Shown piece by piece: positions 20,179 through 31,733 of a stretch of 64,000 bases of DNA. The DNA is from Fasciola hepatica (taxonomy: Eukaryota > Platyhelminthes > Trematoda > Plagiorchiida > Fasciolidae), in assembly GCA_948099385.1 (NCBI GenBank), contig CANUEZ040000159.1, positions 6,838,501 through 6,902,500 on the forward strand. The letters run 5' to 3'. The stretch's first letter is position 1; each line of letters opens with the position of its first letter. Both the position numbers and the translations under genes were made by a program. The notes beneath the pieces are model-generated. The model was not told the DNA's origin, made no database searches, and saw only the letters and a list, made by a program, of their open reading frames with translations.

Positions 20179-22135
20179 TCCCCTCACCCAAATATCATAG
20201 CCTCAAACCATCTCACTTTACACTGCAAGCAGCAAACACAACAACTATTGCGACATTCGGCCAACGGTCCATCACTCTTGATTTAGGCCTCCGACGATCT
20301 TTTCAATGGGTTTTCATCCAGGCGGATGTTCAGACTCCCATTATTGGAGCGGATTTCCTCTCACACTTTGGCCTAACCGTGGACCTCAAAAATCGCAAGC
20401 TGGTAGACACCACAACCAAGCTTTCTGCAGTCGGCATTGGCAAATGCACCAACTCTCTGGGTATTCGGCTGGCGATCCCGCAATCGCCGTTTGCTGACAT
20501 TTTGAAGGAGTTTCCGTCCCTCACTAAACCGTGTAAGTTCACCGACCCAGTCTCTCATGCTGTGCGTCACCACATCGCCACAAAAGACCAACCGGTCCAC
20601 TTTCAACTGCGCCGACTCAACGCCGACAAACTCCGTATTGCACGCCTTGAATTCGAACACATGATGAATCTTGGCATCATTCGACCGTCTTCAAGCCCAT
20701 GGGCCTCGCCTTTGCACATGGTTCCAAAATCATCTGGTGGTTGGAGACCTGTGGAGACTACCGTGCTCTCAAGAAGGTCACCTTCTCCGACAGGTACCCG
20801 ATCCCACACATTCATGATTTTGCATAGAATCTCTCTATGAAGACAATCTTTTCCAAGGTTGACCTCGTAAAGGCATATCACCAAATCCCCGTAGCCGAAG
20901 AAGACATTCCCAAGACAGCCATCACCACGCCTTTTGGCCTGTTCGAGTTCATACGCATGCCATTTGGATTGAGAAACGCTGATCAGACTTTCCAACGATC
21001 CGTCGATATAGTGCTTCGAGGTCTACCCTTCGCGTTTGGCTACTTCGACGACATCTTAATTGTCAGCGCCTCTCCATCAGAGCATGCCATTCACCTGCGT
21101 CAACTCTTTCAGTGTTTCCAACAATACGGACTTCAACTGAACCCTTGTGAATGCGTGTTCGGCGTTCCGTCCCTCGACTTTCTCGGGCACCATATCGATC
21201 AAAAGGGTTTGACACCCCTTCCAGATAAAGTGCGCAGCATCCTCTCATTTCGTGCACCTCAAACGATCACACAGTTACGACGTTTCTTAGGAATTTTGAA
21301 CTACTACCGTCGCTTCATTCCACATTGTGCGACCATTGTTTCACCTTTGACCGATCTTCTCAAGTCCAACGTCAAGACGATTGATTTCACTCCCGAGGCT
21401 GAGACAGCTTTCGCAGAGGCCAAAAAAGCTCTCGCGGATGCCACCATGCTGCATCCTCCACATTCGGATCCAAATACCGAGTTAATCCTAACGACTGATG
21501 CATCAAATACTGCAGTCGGTGCAGTGCTTCACCAAATTGTGGGCAATCAATTACAGCCCTTAGAGTTCTTCTCGCAAAAACTCCAGGCGGCATAGACAAG
21601 ATACAGCACGTTTTCTCGTGAACTCCTGGCTATTTACTTGTCCGTCCGTCATTTCCGCCACCTTTTGGAAGGACGACAATTTCGTGTGAACACTGACCAC
21701 AAACCCCTGACACACGCACTTCATGCCAAGCCTGACAGACATTCATCCGGAGATATCCGCTATTTGGATTGTATTTCTCAGTTCACAACAGACATCCGCT
21801 ACGTGCGTGGAGTTGATAATGTTGTGGCTGATGCTTTATCCAGACCTGACGTCAACACGGTGCAGACTAAATTCGATCTTACGGAATTGGCAAACCTCCA
21901 GCGTGATTATCCATCCTTGCTCAAATTGCGCACATCCTCCACACTCCAGTTGAAAGATTCTCCCCTACCTTCAGCCGATGGCACAGTCCTATGTGACTGG
22001 TCTACAGGTCACCCTCGTCCTATCGTTCCAACTTGCTACAGGAAGATCGTTTTCGATCATTTTCATTCTCGTTCCCATCCTGGTATTCGTGCATCTCGCA
22101 AACTCATTTCTGCCAGAGTTTTTGGCCCAGTATGA
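20019..22135 (+). pseudogene. Gypsy-1 Pol: protease, reverse transcriptase, RNase H
   Basis: Protease: LIDTGAEISVIP (active DTG) and PIIGADFLSHF. RT: GIIRPSSSPWASPLHMVPK, then a missing base near 20750, then [30 protein letters not shown] and the catalytic YFDD. After that comes the connection HHIDQKG and [14 protein letters not shown]. RNase [14 protein letters not shown], then a TAG at 21593, then YSTFSRELLAIY and VVADALSRPD. The frame ends in the integrase HHCC zone (SRSHPGIRASRKL) because of another 1-nt shift around 22125. Family elements have one uninterrupted Pol of about 1100 residues. Confidence 0.9.
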
Positions 22136-23391
22136 GTTCTGACACTGAATTATGGACTAAACAGTGTTTACAATGTCAGAGAAACAAAGTCCACCGCCAC
22201 ACTTTTTCTCCTTCCAGTACATTCACCGTTCCCGACGTCCATTTCACACATATTCACGTCGATCTTGTTGGCGCACTACCACCATCAAATGAACATACCC
22301 ACTTATTAACCGTTGTTGATCGTTTCACACGCTGGCCGGTGGCAGTACGCATTTCCGACACCTCGGCAGAAAATATTGCGAAGGTACTACTCCAACACTG
22401 GATTGCTACATTTGGTGTACCGTCTACCGTCACCACAGACCGTGGTAGCCAATTCCAATCGACTTTGTTTCGTGAGTTCACCAAACTGCTCGGATGTAAC
22501 CGCATCATAACAACTGCATACCATCCTTCGTCCAATGGCATGATAGAGCACCTACACCGTCAACTCAAAGCAGCACTGATATCACAGCCAAACCCCAATA
22601 ACTGGAGCGACAACCTGCCACTAGTTCTCTTGGGTCTCCGGTCATCAGTCAAAGACGACCTCCACAGCACGTCGGCTGAACTCGTTTTCGGTACCACCAT
22701 ATGCCTTCCAGGTGAGTATGTCCAACCCAGCACTGCTGCCAGTCCTAACCCATCCCAGTTCGTCCAACAACTCAAAGACCGTATGTAACATCTTCGTCCA
22801 ATACCCACTCGCTCGTCATCCACACACGTTTTTGTACATAATGATCTATATACGTCACCTTCCGTTTTTATTCGTAACGATGCTGTTCGAAAACCACTCA
22901 CACCACCGTATGACTGTCCGTTTAAGGTAATCAGTCACACAGACAAATATTTCGTGGTTCAGAAGGCCGATGAGCCAGACACTGTTTCCACTGACAGATT
23001 AAAACCCGCGTATTTTGATACACCTCCATCACCAGCAACACCAACACCACCAGCATCCACAGACACACCACCAACAATTCCTGGTGATGATCCACACTGC
23101 ATCATCACACCAGACACTACACCACACCCACCAGCACCACCACAGCAACAATCATCCCTGGTAACCCGTCGTTCCGGCAGAAACGTTCGACATCCTTTCA
23201 GATTTCAAGACTTCGTTAGTTGGCGATTTCATTCGCTAACCGTTTCCTCTTTGCACCTTTTTATTGAGAGTTTATTTTGTACAACAAGCGCCCTGGCGAA
23301 GGATTTGTGTAGGTACCTTTACATTTCCGACTTTCTCTATGACTTTCAACGTCCCTTGGTGCGACACTCTTTTGTTGTACCGACTTTTTAA
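22033..23391 (+). pseudogene. Gypsy-1 integrase and proline-rich tail
   Basis: QCLQCQRNKVHRH completes the zinc-binding half. The catalytic triad is visible: Asp in HVDLVGALPPS, Asp in TTDRGSQFQ and Glu in NGMIEHLHRQL. An in-frame TAA at 22786 (likely CAA originally) interrupts it. The same frame continues through a chromatin-contact-type strand (PPYDCPFKVI, KYFVVQKADEPDTVS, DRLKPAYF) and a tail rich in Pro and Thr encoded by CCA/ACC repeats (23030-23160). It runs into the 3' LTR. Confidence 0.88.
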
Positions 23392-23848
23392 TGTAAAACA
23401 CACACACCCTTTGGTCGTCAGCACCGCGCAAAAAAGGCTGTAAATAAATCTTTCATTCCGACACGGTCTCATGTTCTGGTTTACTGTGTCTTGGAATTAT
23501 ATCGGTCGGAACTAACTGTGAGAAACAAAACATTTTAGAAGCTTCCACGGCGTCTCCTGGCACTTCGCTCAATACCATCCTGTTCTGTTCAACGGATGGC
23601 TGTCAGACCGAACTGAACTGAAGACATTGGCGGATACTGGCTCTTCGGCGCTCATTTCCTGATCACAAGAACACTGAACAACTGTGAGTTTGGGTCACAC
23701 CTTTTGTTTCATTTTAATTCCTAATGTACATACCCCTTTTGGCCTTTTTATCACCGCACGCTCCTCCACCCATCTTAGTTTGCTAGCGTCGTCTTAGATA
23801 TTGTTGACATTCATTTAGTGTACCATATAGACAGAGTAGTAAGCTACA
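23308..23848 (+). repeat. 3' LTR of Gypsy-1
   Basis: 541 bp, same ends as the 5' LTR. Differences by eye: one in the GACCGAAC(C/T)GAACTG word, one in GCTAG(T/C)GTCG and one five bases before the TACA end. Confidence 0.95.
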
Positions 23849-24026
23849 AGGTTAACCTGGGACATGCCCCAAGCTGGCCCCAACGTTAGTTTTCATGTGG
23901 AAAATAAGCTAATTGGTTACGGAATTACTGGGATTATTTCCTTATGTACATATTTTGCAAGATTATTGTGGCCTGTTTTGTTTTATAACGTCACCATTAG
24001 TAGCGACCTTCAGGCGGTCTCGTGCA

Positions 24027-24230
24027 TTTTACAGTCAGCCAAAGGCGAAAATACGAAGGATATATCTAAAATATGTGGTACCCTGTCAATAATGTCAAAA
24101 TACAAATATAAACATTACGAATCAGTCCTCTTGGATTGTTGCACTGTCTTCACCTTCTTCCAGTTTTCCCTCTGATTGTACAAGGTTGATATGGCCAATC
24201 GTGCGACCTTCCCGAAGTTTCTATTACACA
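24027..24230 (-). repeat. 3' LTR of Gypsy-B (shortened)
   Basis: Matches 34253-34531 in the words CAGTCAGCCAAAGGCGAAAA, TACGAATCAGTCCTCTTGG and GACCTTCCCGAAGTTTCTAT, with internal deletions. The minus-strand start is TGTGTAATAG. Confidence 0.8.
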
Positions 24231-24247
24231 GATCTTCCCTCCAGAAG
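24231..24247 (-). promoter_or_regulatory. Polypurine tract of Gypsy-B
   Basis: The minus strand reads CCTTCTGGAGGGAAGATC directly before the LTR start TGTG. A purine run here is where plus-strand DNA synthesis is primed. Confidence 0.65.
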
Positions 24248-24306
24248 GCTCCGCCCCCGGGGCAACAGCTCTCCCCCTGTATAGTCCAGCCACCGGAACG
24301 TTCGAG

Positions 24307-24535
24307 CGACGCGTAGCAACCAATTTCGACACAATTCAAAACATAGTCGATTCCGAATAGCCACTCATCGCTCGAACGTTCCGGTGGCTGGACTATATAG
24401 TACTCAATAGTGTTCCTTCTGGGCTCTTTTGCTCCAAATTGGACAACAAATCAACAACTGCAGTAAATACAGTCACAACGAAATTCAAGCTGAGCGACTC
24501 TCGCTCGAGGCAACGGTAGGAGTCCGGTTTCTGAC
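24307..24535 (+). repeat. Left terminal inverted repeat of BEL-1
   Basis: Begins CGACGCGTAGCAACCAATTT and ends GGTTTCTGAC. Its inverse is 30252-30480. It contains a 33-nt word (TCGCTCGAACGTTCCGGTGG and onward) that also occurs inverted just outside, at about 24277-24310, giving a local hairpin. Confidence 0.92.
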
Positions 24536-27176
24536 TGTACTTGCTGCAGTTGTTGATATTCTTGGCAATTGCAGAGACTTCAAATTACGCAGCAAATCCG
24601 CAAACCGTTCCGAATCAAAGGTCAATACCCTGCAAGTGAACCAAACCCCTTTGCCCGCAGGTGTTGGTCATGTCTCTTGCTCAGGCTCTAGTATATCAGG
24701 TTGTTCTAGGGTTAGCTCGGTTTCCCATAGAGCTAGAGCTGATCTGTTTTTAGCTGAGTTGAAGGGGAAGCAGGTCGCGGAACAATTAGAGTTAGATAAG
24801 CAACGTAAGCTGCCCCAGGTGAGGAATGACACGGAAATGGCGAAACTGCGTTTGACGCTCGCTGAGGAAGAAGAAGATCTAGTCAACGTAGATGAAGTCA
24901 AGGGTGGAGTAATGGTCAGTGAACATCTTTCTCGTTACCGAAGTGATTGACACGTGCAGAACGATGCACCACGAACAACAAGCTTCGTTCCAGTGGCGGA
25001 ACCTGCAGTGAATTATCGTTTGGACTTACCCAGGGTGGAACTGGAGTCATTCGCGGGCTGCTCGTCAACGTACTGGAGGTTTGTGAAACAGTTTGAATAT
25101 TACGTCGAAGGTAGAGTTCGAGACGATGGCCAGCGCCTATTTTATTTGATGCATTACTGCAAGGGACAAGCAAGGGATGCGTTTGCCGAATGTGTTATGC
25201 TGCTTCCAACACTGGCACACAATAAGGCTAGGGAAATCCTAAAAGATCTGTATGGACAAGATCATGTAGTGGCTCGTTCACTGATTGATGGCTTACTGCG
25301 AGGTTTGAAGCCACTGGTGGAAGATTCGGATGCCCTGACCAAATTGTCGTTGAAAATGCTGAACTGTGAGGTTGCCCTCACGCAGATGAATAGCATGTCA
25401 GACCTCAGCTCATTGCAGACTATGGAACGTATCACTCGAGTGCTTCCAACACGTCTCCAGGATTTGTGGGCTAGGACCGTTGATGATATTTTGGGAAGAG
25501 GAGACGAACCGAGGTTCCAAGATCTGCAGCACTTAGTGTCCCTTGAGGCATGGATTGCTCGAAGTAGGTTTGGCAAACTGGCTGCCAATAGCAAGGCTCA
25601 TTGTTATTCGCGGTCATCCAGTTGGAGGAATTATGCACAAAACCTGCATCCAGAAGCGACACGGTTCATGCCAAATCAGGGTAGTACTTTGTTGGTCGCA
25701 GCTAATAGGTGTTCTGTATGTAATGGAATACACGCACTTGAGGAATGTCAGCGACTCCTGTCTCGTGATATACCCGGTCGTTGGGCATTGATTAAAGAAA
25801 TCAAGGCTTGCTTTTCGTGTCTCAAGTGTGGACATCTGTCTAGAAACTGTTCTGTTTCCAAACCATGTTCAACATCAGGTTGTCCGAAACGGCACCACCG
25901 TCTACTGCATGTTGCACAGAAGCAATGTACTTATCGAGTCACGCAAGATACAAAACAAGGGCTGCAGCTAGATAAGCTGCGTATGGACAATGCAAAAAGG
26001 CCTGGGCAGTGGACCAATAATTGTGCGGCTACTCTTAGGCCAGAATGTCGGGTCAGTTTAAGTGTACTACCAGTGCGAGTAGACGGACCGGGGGGCTCTG
26101 TGGAGACCTACGATCTGCTGGACAGCGGGTCTGATGTGACTCTAATACAAAAAGACATTATGGAGCTGGTGGGCCTGAAGGCATCCCCGACCTCACTGTC
26201 GATTTCGACCGTAAATGGGACTACCACTTGGAATTCGGGAACAACGGAGCTGCGACTGAACTCATTATCAGGGAATGATTTAGTCAATGTAGAAAGAGCC
26301 TCTTGTGTTGATAGGCTACTAATCCAAGCAGTCCAGTACTGCACAGACGCGGACATTTTATCATGGCTTCACCTACATTGCGTCCAAAGACAGAATCTGG
26401 AAGATTCGAGAGTGCGAATCCTGATAGGTGCCGACGTCCCAGAAGCACATCGGGCATTAGAGCAAAGATGCGGCAAAAGAAAACAACCGTATGCTGTGCG
26501 GACGATTTTAGAATGGATCGTTCTTGGTCCGATAAACCAGAAACCACGCTTTGTGAGGACAGTAAACCACATTGAGAGGGGAATGGACCCCTTAGCAGAA
26601 CAGATCGATCGACTATACAATGCCGATTTCTGCAATGGGTGTACATCGGAAAACTCTCCTTCATTAGAAGACAAACAGGCCGTTGATATGGTTTCCAATG
26701 CCACAACCTGGTTGGACGGACACCATGAAGTTGTACTTCCGTGGAGGAATCCTGAAGTGAGACTTCTAAATAACTATATTGTGGCCAAAGAGAGATTGAA
26801 CGGCTTGAGAAAAAGGTTTGCGCGTGACCCGGAATTCTTTGACAAATACACTGTAATAATAGAGGGTTATGTGCTCAAGGGCCACTCCCAGTTGGTGCCC
26901 GATGTACAGCCTAAAATGGGTTTTGAGCCAAAGTGGCACTTACCACATCACGCAGTTACAAACCCTAAAAAGCCTAGCGAGTTGAGGGTGGTGTTTGACT
27001 ATGCGGCTGCATTCCAGGGACGCTCCTTGAATGATTACTTGCTACAGGGACCGGATACGACAGCAAGCTTAGTTGGAGTGTTGCTTCTCTTTCGAAAGGA
27101 TCTGTCGCGTTGGCTGCGGATATTGAAGAAATGTTCATGCAGGTTCGAGTGCCGACGAGAGACAAAGGAGCACTGA
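24429..27176 (+). pseudogene. BEL-1 Gag, protease and start of RT
   Basis: One frame, interrupted only by TGA at 24948. The Gag has the DUF1759-type helical capsid region (LPRVELESFAGCSSTYWRFV, LMHYCKGQARDAF, DLYGQDHVVARSLI). It is followed by two zinc-knuckle zones, CSVCNGIHALEEC and the canonical C-x2-C-x4-H-x4-C of CFSCLKCGHLSRNC. Protease: DLLDSGSDVTLIQ (DSG active site). Next come the NCRV..LIGADVPEAH-like zone, RTILEWIVLGP and the start of the BEL-type RT, FEPKWHLPHHAVTNPKKPSE with DYAAAFQGRSLND. The start ATG lies inside the inverted repeat. BEL Gag-Pol is normally one ORF, as seen here. Confidence 0.88.
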
Positions 27177-28473
27177 GGTTCCTCTGGTGGGAAAATGGTC
27201 AACTAGGTGGTAATCTTGTTGAATATCAGATGAATGCCCACCCGTTTGTTGCCTCTTTTGTGCAAATTTCACGTTACGTGGCACGGCAGACGATTGGGGA
27301 GGACAGTATGAGGATTACGTCTCCAGGGCCGTGTGTAACAACTTCTATGTAGACGACTGTCTTGTTTCTTTGCCTACACCGGAGAATGCAAGCGTTTTTG
27401 CTATCCAGATAAGTGCGTTACTATCACGAAGTGGATTCCGGCTTCATAGATGGGTGTGTAATCGTAAGAAGGTGCTGGATATTTTACCAAAATCTGAGCT
27501 AGCCCATCCCACTTTGGAAATAGATGACTGCGCGCATGTTCCGGAGAGGACGTTGGGGATAGAATGGAACGCAATAGAAGACACTTTCCAGTTTTCATTC
27601 GCAACGCGCGAAAAACCTCAAACAAGGTGTGGCTAGTTGTCCATAGTATCATCCGTGTTCGACCCACTAGGGTTGGTTTCACCTTTCATTCTGCCAGGCA
27701 AGGTGTTATTGCAATCACTGTGTCGCTTGAAGCTTGGTTGGGACGACCCAATTGGAGAAGAACCCCTACGATGCTGGAATGAGTGGTCAAGAAGTCTGGA
27801 ACAACTATGCGCATTCAAAATTCAGCGTTCTATTAGACTCACTGAACGAAGGTGTACAGCTTCATGTATTTTGTGACGCCAACGAAGTTGGCTGTGGGGT
27901 GGTGGCGTATTCCAGAATGGTTTCAAGGGACATAGCCCCCTACTGTGCCCTACTGTTCTCTAAGTCAAGGGTAGCTCCTCTGAAGACAGTAACGATCCCT
28001 CGATTGGAGTTAGCCGCAGCAAGACTGGCCGTTAGAGTTTCTCGGATTCTTACGGAAGAAGCTGGAACCAAGTTTGGTAAGACCTACTACTGGAATGACT
28101 CAGCTATAGTTTGCACTACATAAACAACACTAAAACGAGATTCAGTACGTACGTTGCCAACCGTTTGGCTGAAATCCATCAGTGGTTGGAACCCTGGCAG
28201 TGGCGTCATGTCAGATCGGAGGCTAACCCTGCGGACTTGGCTTCAAGAGGCACAACATCACCGAGTGATATCAGCTGCTGGTTCGAAGGTCCTAAATTCT
28301 TGATGAACGATATAACTTCATGGCCGACCAGTCCTTCGGTGTCTGCAGCACCACCAAACGTTGAGTTGAAGCAGCCTTCGAGTACAGTTCTCACAGTGTT
28401 GCAGGATGCATGGACGGAAGCACTTCTAGCTAGGCTCTCCAGTTGGTTTCACTTGCTGAGGTCGGTAGCGTGA
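27110..28473 (+). pseudogene. BEL-1 reverse transcriptase and RNase H, frameshifted
   Basis: Successive frames give ADIEEMFMQVRVPTRDKGAL (first RT Asp zone), FYVDDCLVSLPTPENA (catalytic YVDD, about 27343-27366), HRWVCNRKKVLDILP, SVFDPLGLVSPFILPGK, HVFCDANEVGCGVVAYSR (RNase H Asp), APLKTVTIPRLELAAARLAV and HVRSEANPADLASRG. These are the ordered blocks of the Pao-type RT (Peptidase_A17-associated region) and RNase H. At least four frame changes or stops occur. Confidence 0.85.
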
Positions 28474-28489
28474 TTAACCCCTTTTTAAA

Positions 28490-29990
28490 ATGTACCTTGC
28501 AGTCATGAGAGGCGGGCGCACGGATCTAGGATTGACAACTGGGCCGTTGAAGTTAAACGACATTGCTAAAGTGGAGGAAAGTGTTATTTTGATTGTACAA
28601 GCTAAGGTCTATGGTGAAGAGCCAAAATGGCTACGAGACAGGAGCAATAACCTATGCATTAACAAACTTCCGATGAAAAGGACTCTATTAAAACTCGATC
28701 CAATTTTATTAAATAGAATTAGTGTCGGAGGACGACTGAACTACTCCGGTCAGCTTCAGGGTGAGAAACATCCGATGATACTACCCAAGACTCACCCGAT
28801 TACAGACTCGATAATCCGGTGGTATCACGCAGTGGAAGGACATGCAAGCCCTTCTCAGTTACTCGCGGAACTTCGCAAAATATTTTGGATTGTACAGGAA
28901 GAAGTTTCCGTCAAGCGAGTACTTGGAGGTTGTTGGAAATGCCGGAACCATTTGGAGGTCGTAGGCAAGCAGATGATGGCTCCCCTCCTAGCCATTAGAG
29001 TCCAACAAGGTTGGTTTCCGTTCAAATACGTCGGAATGGATTACTTTGGCCCATTTGTGGTTAAACATGGGTGCAGCAAGGAGAAACGGTATGGGTGCAT
29101 CCTCACCTGCCTACAGATGCGTACGGTACATATTGAAGTTTCTTTTTCTCCAAGCACGGATTCATTCATTATGAAATTGCTGCTTTTCATGTCGAGGAGA
29201 GGGGCACCGTCCGAGATTTTTAGTGATAACGGTACAAACTTTGTTGAGGCTCGAAGGGAATTGAAGAACCTAAGGAAAACTGGTTTAGTGATAAGATTGC
29301 GGATAGATTGTTGCAGCCGAGTGTGCAGTGGCATTTCAATCCCCCACATGCTGGTCACCGTGGTGGCTAATGGGAGATCAGGGTGTGCTCGGTTAGAAGA
29401 GTACATCTTTCGGTTTGCAACGAGCAGCCGATGACTGACGAAATATTGTTGACATTCCCTATGGAAAGTGAGCGGATAGTAAACGGACGACCGCTAGTGC
29501 CTTTGACCTCGGACTGTCGTGATCTGCCAGTACTCGCACCCAAAGACCTACCCATCCTTAGGGCAAACCCACGGGATATTCTGACGGATTCGTTGCGCGA
29601 TAGACTGGTTCGTCAGTGGAGGCAGGCAAACTAACTACCGCCTGTGTTTTGGAAGAGATGGATCAGGGAATATCTTCCACTTTTTCAACAGCGGCAGAAG
29701 TGGATAACTCGAGAACGCAACTTTAGATCGGGTGATGTAGTGCTACTAGTTTCGAAGGCTTTGCCGCGTGGCCGGTGGCCGATAGGAGTCATCGAAAGCA
29801 TCTAAGTTTCGGACTATGGTTTGGTGCGAACGGCAACAGCGCGAATTAATGAAGGATTAGTGCTCCGTGACATCAGAAAGATTTGTCTTATTGAGGGCGA
29901 ACCGGACACTGGTGGTGTAAGTTCAGAGGCCAAGTCTTCTCAAGTGGGGGCTGGTCTTTGGATCTGCCGAATCGAGAGGAACCACTGAGA
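28490..29990 (+). pseudogene. BEL-1 integrase and C-terminal domain
   Basis: HAVEGHASPSQLLAELRKIF with CWKCRNHLE forms the zinc-binding half. FKYVGMDYFGPFVVK supplies the first Asp and EIFSDNGTNFVEAR the second. The third (Glu) block is lost near a frameshift at about 29350. Further frames give RIVNGRPLVPLTSD, KRWIREYLPLFQQRQKW and SGDVVLLVSKALPRGRWPIG, the DUF5641-type C-terminal domain usual in BEL integrases. At least three frame breaks; inactive. Confidence 0.85.
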
Positions 29991-30251
29991 GTTGATCCAC
30001 TTGTCCGGCCGGGAGCTGCTATTGACGGTGATAAGTTAGGTATTGGAGAACCGTGGGGCGAGCCGATGCATGAGGCCAACCACACCTGACAGTGCGCAGG
30101 AAAAATCCGGGTCGGATTTTGGGGGCCGGCGTAAAGGAGTTCAGGAAATCCCGTTCCATGCATTAGCATCCATATTACAAACGACATTTATCATTCGTAT
30201 GAATTATCTTTGCTGGAGTTCTGATTGTTTGTTTTATTTCTCTAAATCTTT

Positions 30252-30480
30252 GTCACAAACCGGACTCCTACCGTTGCCTCGAGCGAGAGTCGCTCAGCTT
30301 GAATTTCGTTGTGACTGTATTTACTGCAGTTGTTGATTTGCTGTCCAATTTGGAGCGAAAGAGCCCAGAAGGAACACTATTGAGTACTGTATAGTCCAGC
30401 CACCGGAACGTTCGAGCGACGAGTAGCTATTCGGAATCGACTATGTTTTGAATTGTGTCGAAATTGGTTGCTACGCGTCG
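30252..30480 (-). repeat. Right terminal inverted repeat of BEL-1
   Basis: Inverse of 24307-24535. It abuts Gypsy-B integrase sequence (GGCACCTCTAGCTCC) at 30480/30481. Confidence 0.92.
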
Positions 30481-31733
30481 GCACCTCTAGCTCCAACTGC
30501 ACTGGTGGCACTGAGCCTTGGTCTTCGGTCGGCGAAATCCCGCTGGTTGGGTTGATTCCCTGAGCTACTTGCTCGAAGGGCTTCAGCTTATTGAAATGAA
30601 CAACGAATGATAGATTACCACTATTTGGCCATGCGTTTTGAATGACACAGGTTGCATCTGACACAACCTTTTCAACACGAAAGGGCCTCTTTTCAACCCC
30701 CAGAAAATTTAGCTTGTTTCCCCCCGGTGGGTACTGACGTATGAAGCCACACGAAATCGCCAGCTTGTAATAGAGCGCCAAACGCCTTTCTGTCATAATA
30801 CTCTTTTTGCCGCCTCTGTGCTGTCCGACGATGGGCTCCATCAAGGTGTTCACCACTTCTTATTGTGTCCCGCAGTTTGCTGACGTGTTCCACTACCGTT
30901 GTGTCTTGATTGCTAATTGTGGGCAATTGAAAATCTGACGGATGCCGAATTTCTCTTCCTGTCCAAAGGAAGCTTGGAGTCTGGTTTGTTGACGCATGCA
31001 CCGGACCGCGATACGCTAGCAAGCAGAAGTGTACTTTCGTGTCCCAATCAGTACCGTGCTGGACAAGGGCTTTGAGAAGGTTGATAAGTGTCCGATTAGT
31101 ACGCCCAACTAATCCATTCCCTTGTGGGTGGTGGAAGGTAGTGCGCACTTTGTTGATACCAAGAGATCTACAAAGCTCCTGTATGAGACAGCTTTCGAAA
31201 TTCGTACCTTTATCCGAGTGTAGTCGGCCCGGTGCACCCCACTGACAAATCCAGTGCTTAAGGATCGTATTTGCAACGGTTTTGGCATCTCCGGAGTTCA
31301 ACGGTATCGCTTCGCACCATTTAGTAAAATAGTCGACGAGCACCAATAAGTATTTATTTCCATGTTGCGTAAGTGGTAGGGGTCTGAATAAATCCATACC
31401 AACTACTTCATTGGAAAACCCCACTACTATGGGTTGTAACGGAGCACACGGTGCAGTTCTGGGATTCTTAAAGCGGCCACAACGTTCGCACGTCCTACAG
31501 AAATCCAATACATCTCTTCGTTGGTAAGGCCACCAGAACCGAGTCCTTGCCGCATGCTCTAGTTTGTTGACACCCGCATGGCCCAGCTCAGTGTACAATG
31601 TCGTAAGGAACTTTTGTACCATGGACCGAGGGACGACGACTTTGGTTGGACAATTGGGACCAAACTGGAAAACTAAAACGTTATCCACAATGCTCAAATG
31701 ATCCCAGAGACTCCAGAGATGCTTGGTCCACAA
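30481..31733 (-). pseudogene. Gypsy-B integrase
   Basis: The minus strand from 31733 reads LYTELGHAGVNKLEHAARTR and CRTCERCGRFK (HHCC zinc domain), then VGMDLFRPLP (first Asp), PGRLHSDKGTNFES (second Asp) and HHPQGNGLVGRTNRTLINLL. The position that should be the catalytic Glu in the NG-x-V-E-R-x-N-R block is Gly, so strand transfer should fail. It continues into a chromodomain-lacking tail (GDFVWLHTSVP, a frame change near 30700, then VEKVVSDATCVIQN) and stops at the BEL-1 junction. Confidence 0.88.

Larger units (their letters stand above)
18544..23848 (+). mobile_element. Complete CsRn1-like Ty3/gypsy retrotransposon (Gypsy-1)
   Basis: Two 541-bp direct LTRs (TGTAGG...TACA) enclose Gag, protease, reverse transcriptase, RNase H and integrase. 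The 4-bp duplication AGGT flanks the element (18540-18543 and 23849-23852). The LTRs differ at about three positions by eye, so insertion was recent. A TGGTGAGCCC primer-binding-like sequence follows the 5' LTR. The CHCC-type Gag motif places it with the CsRn1 group. Several stops and two 1-nt shifts make this copy non-autonomous. Confidence 0.95.
24307..30480 (+). mobile_element. BEL/Pao unit bounded by 229-bp terminal inverted repeats (BEL-1)
   Basis: The unit encodes BEL-type Gag, protease, RT, RNase H and integrase on the plus strand. It sits inside the 3' region of Gypsy-B on the opposite strand. Its two ends, 24307-24535 and 30252-30480, are inverted copies of equal length with about six mismatches. 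No direct LTR pair was found. A plausible 3' LTR start follows the purine-rich GGATTTTGGGGGCCGG at about 30115-30131, as in BEL-2, but is cut at 30251 by the inverted repeat. ACGCGT occurs at both junctions and could be a 6-bp target duplication, though it is palindromic. Frames are broken in several places. Confidence 0.8.

Noticed and set aside
22254..22901. Long minus-strand open frames opposite Gypsy-1 integrase
   Set aside because: They are antisense shadows of the integrase codons with no independent motif.
24429..24950. Separate host gene upstream of the BEL-1 polyprotein
   Set aside because: It is in frame with the BEL-1 Gag through one TGA and aligns with the N-terminal region of BEL-2 Gag.
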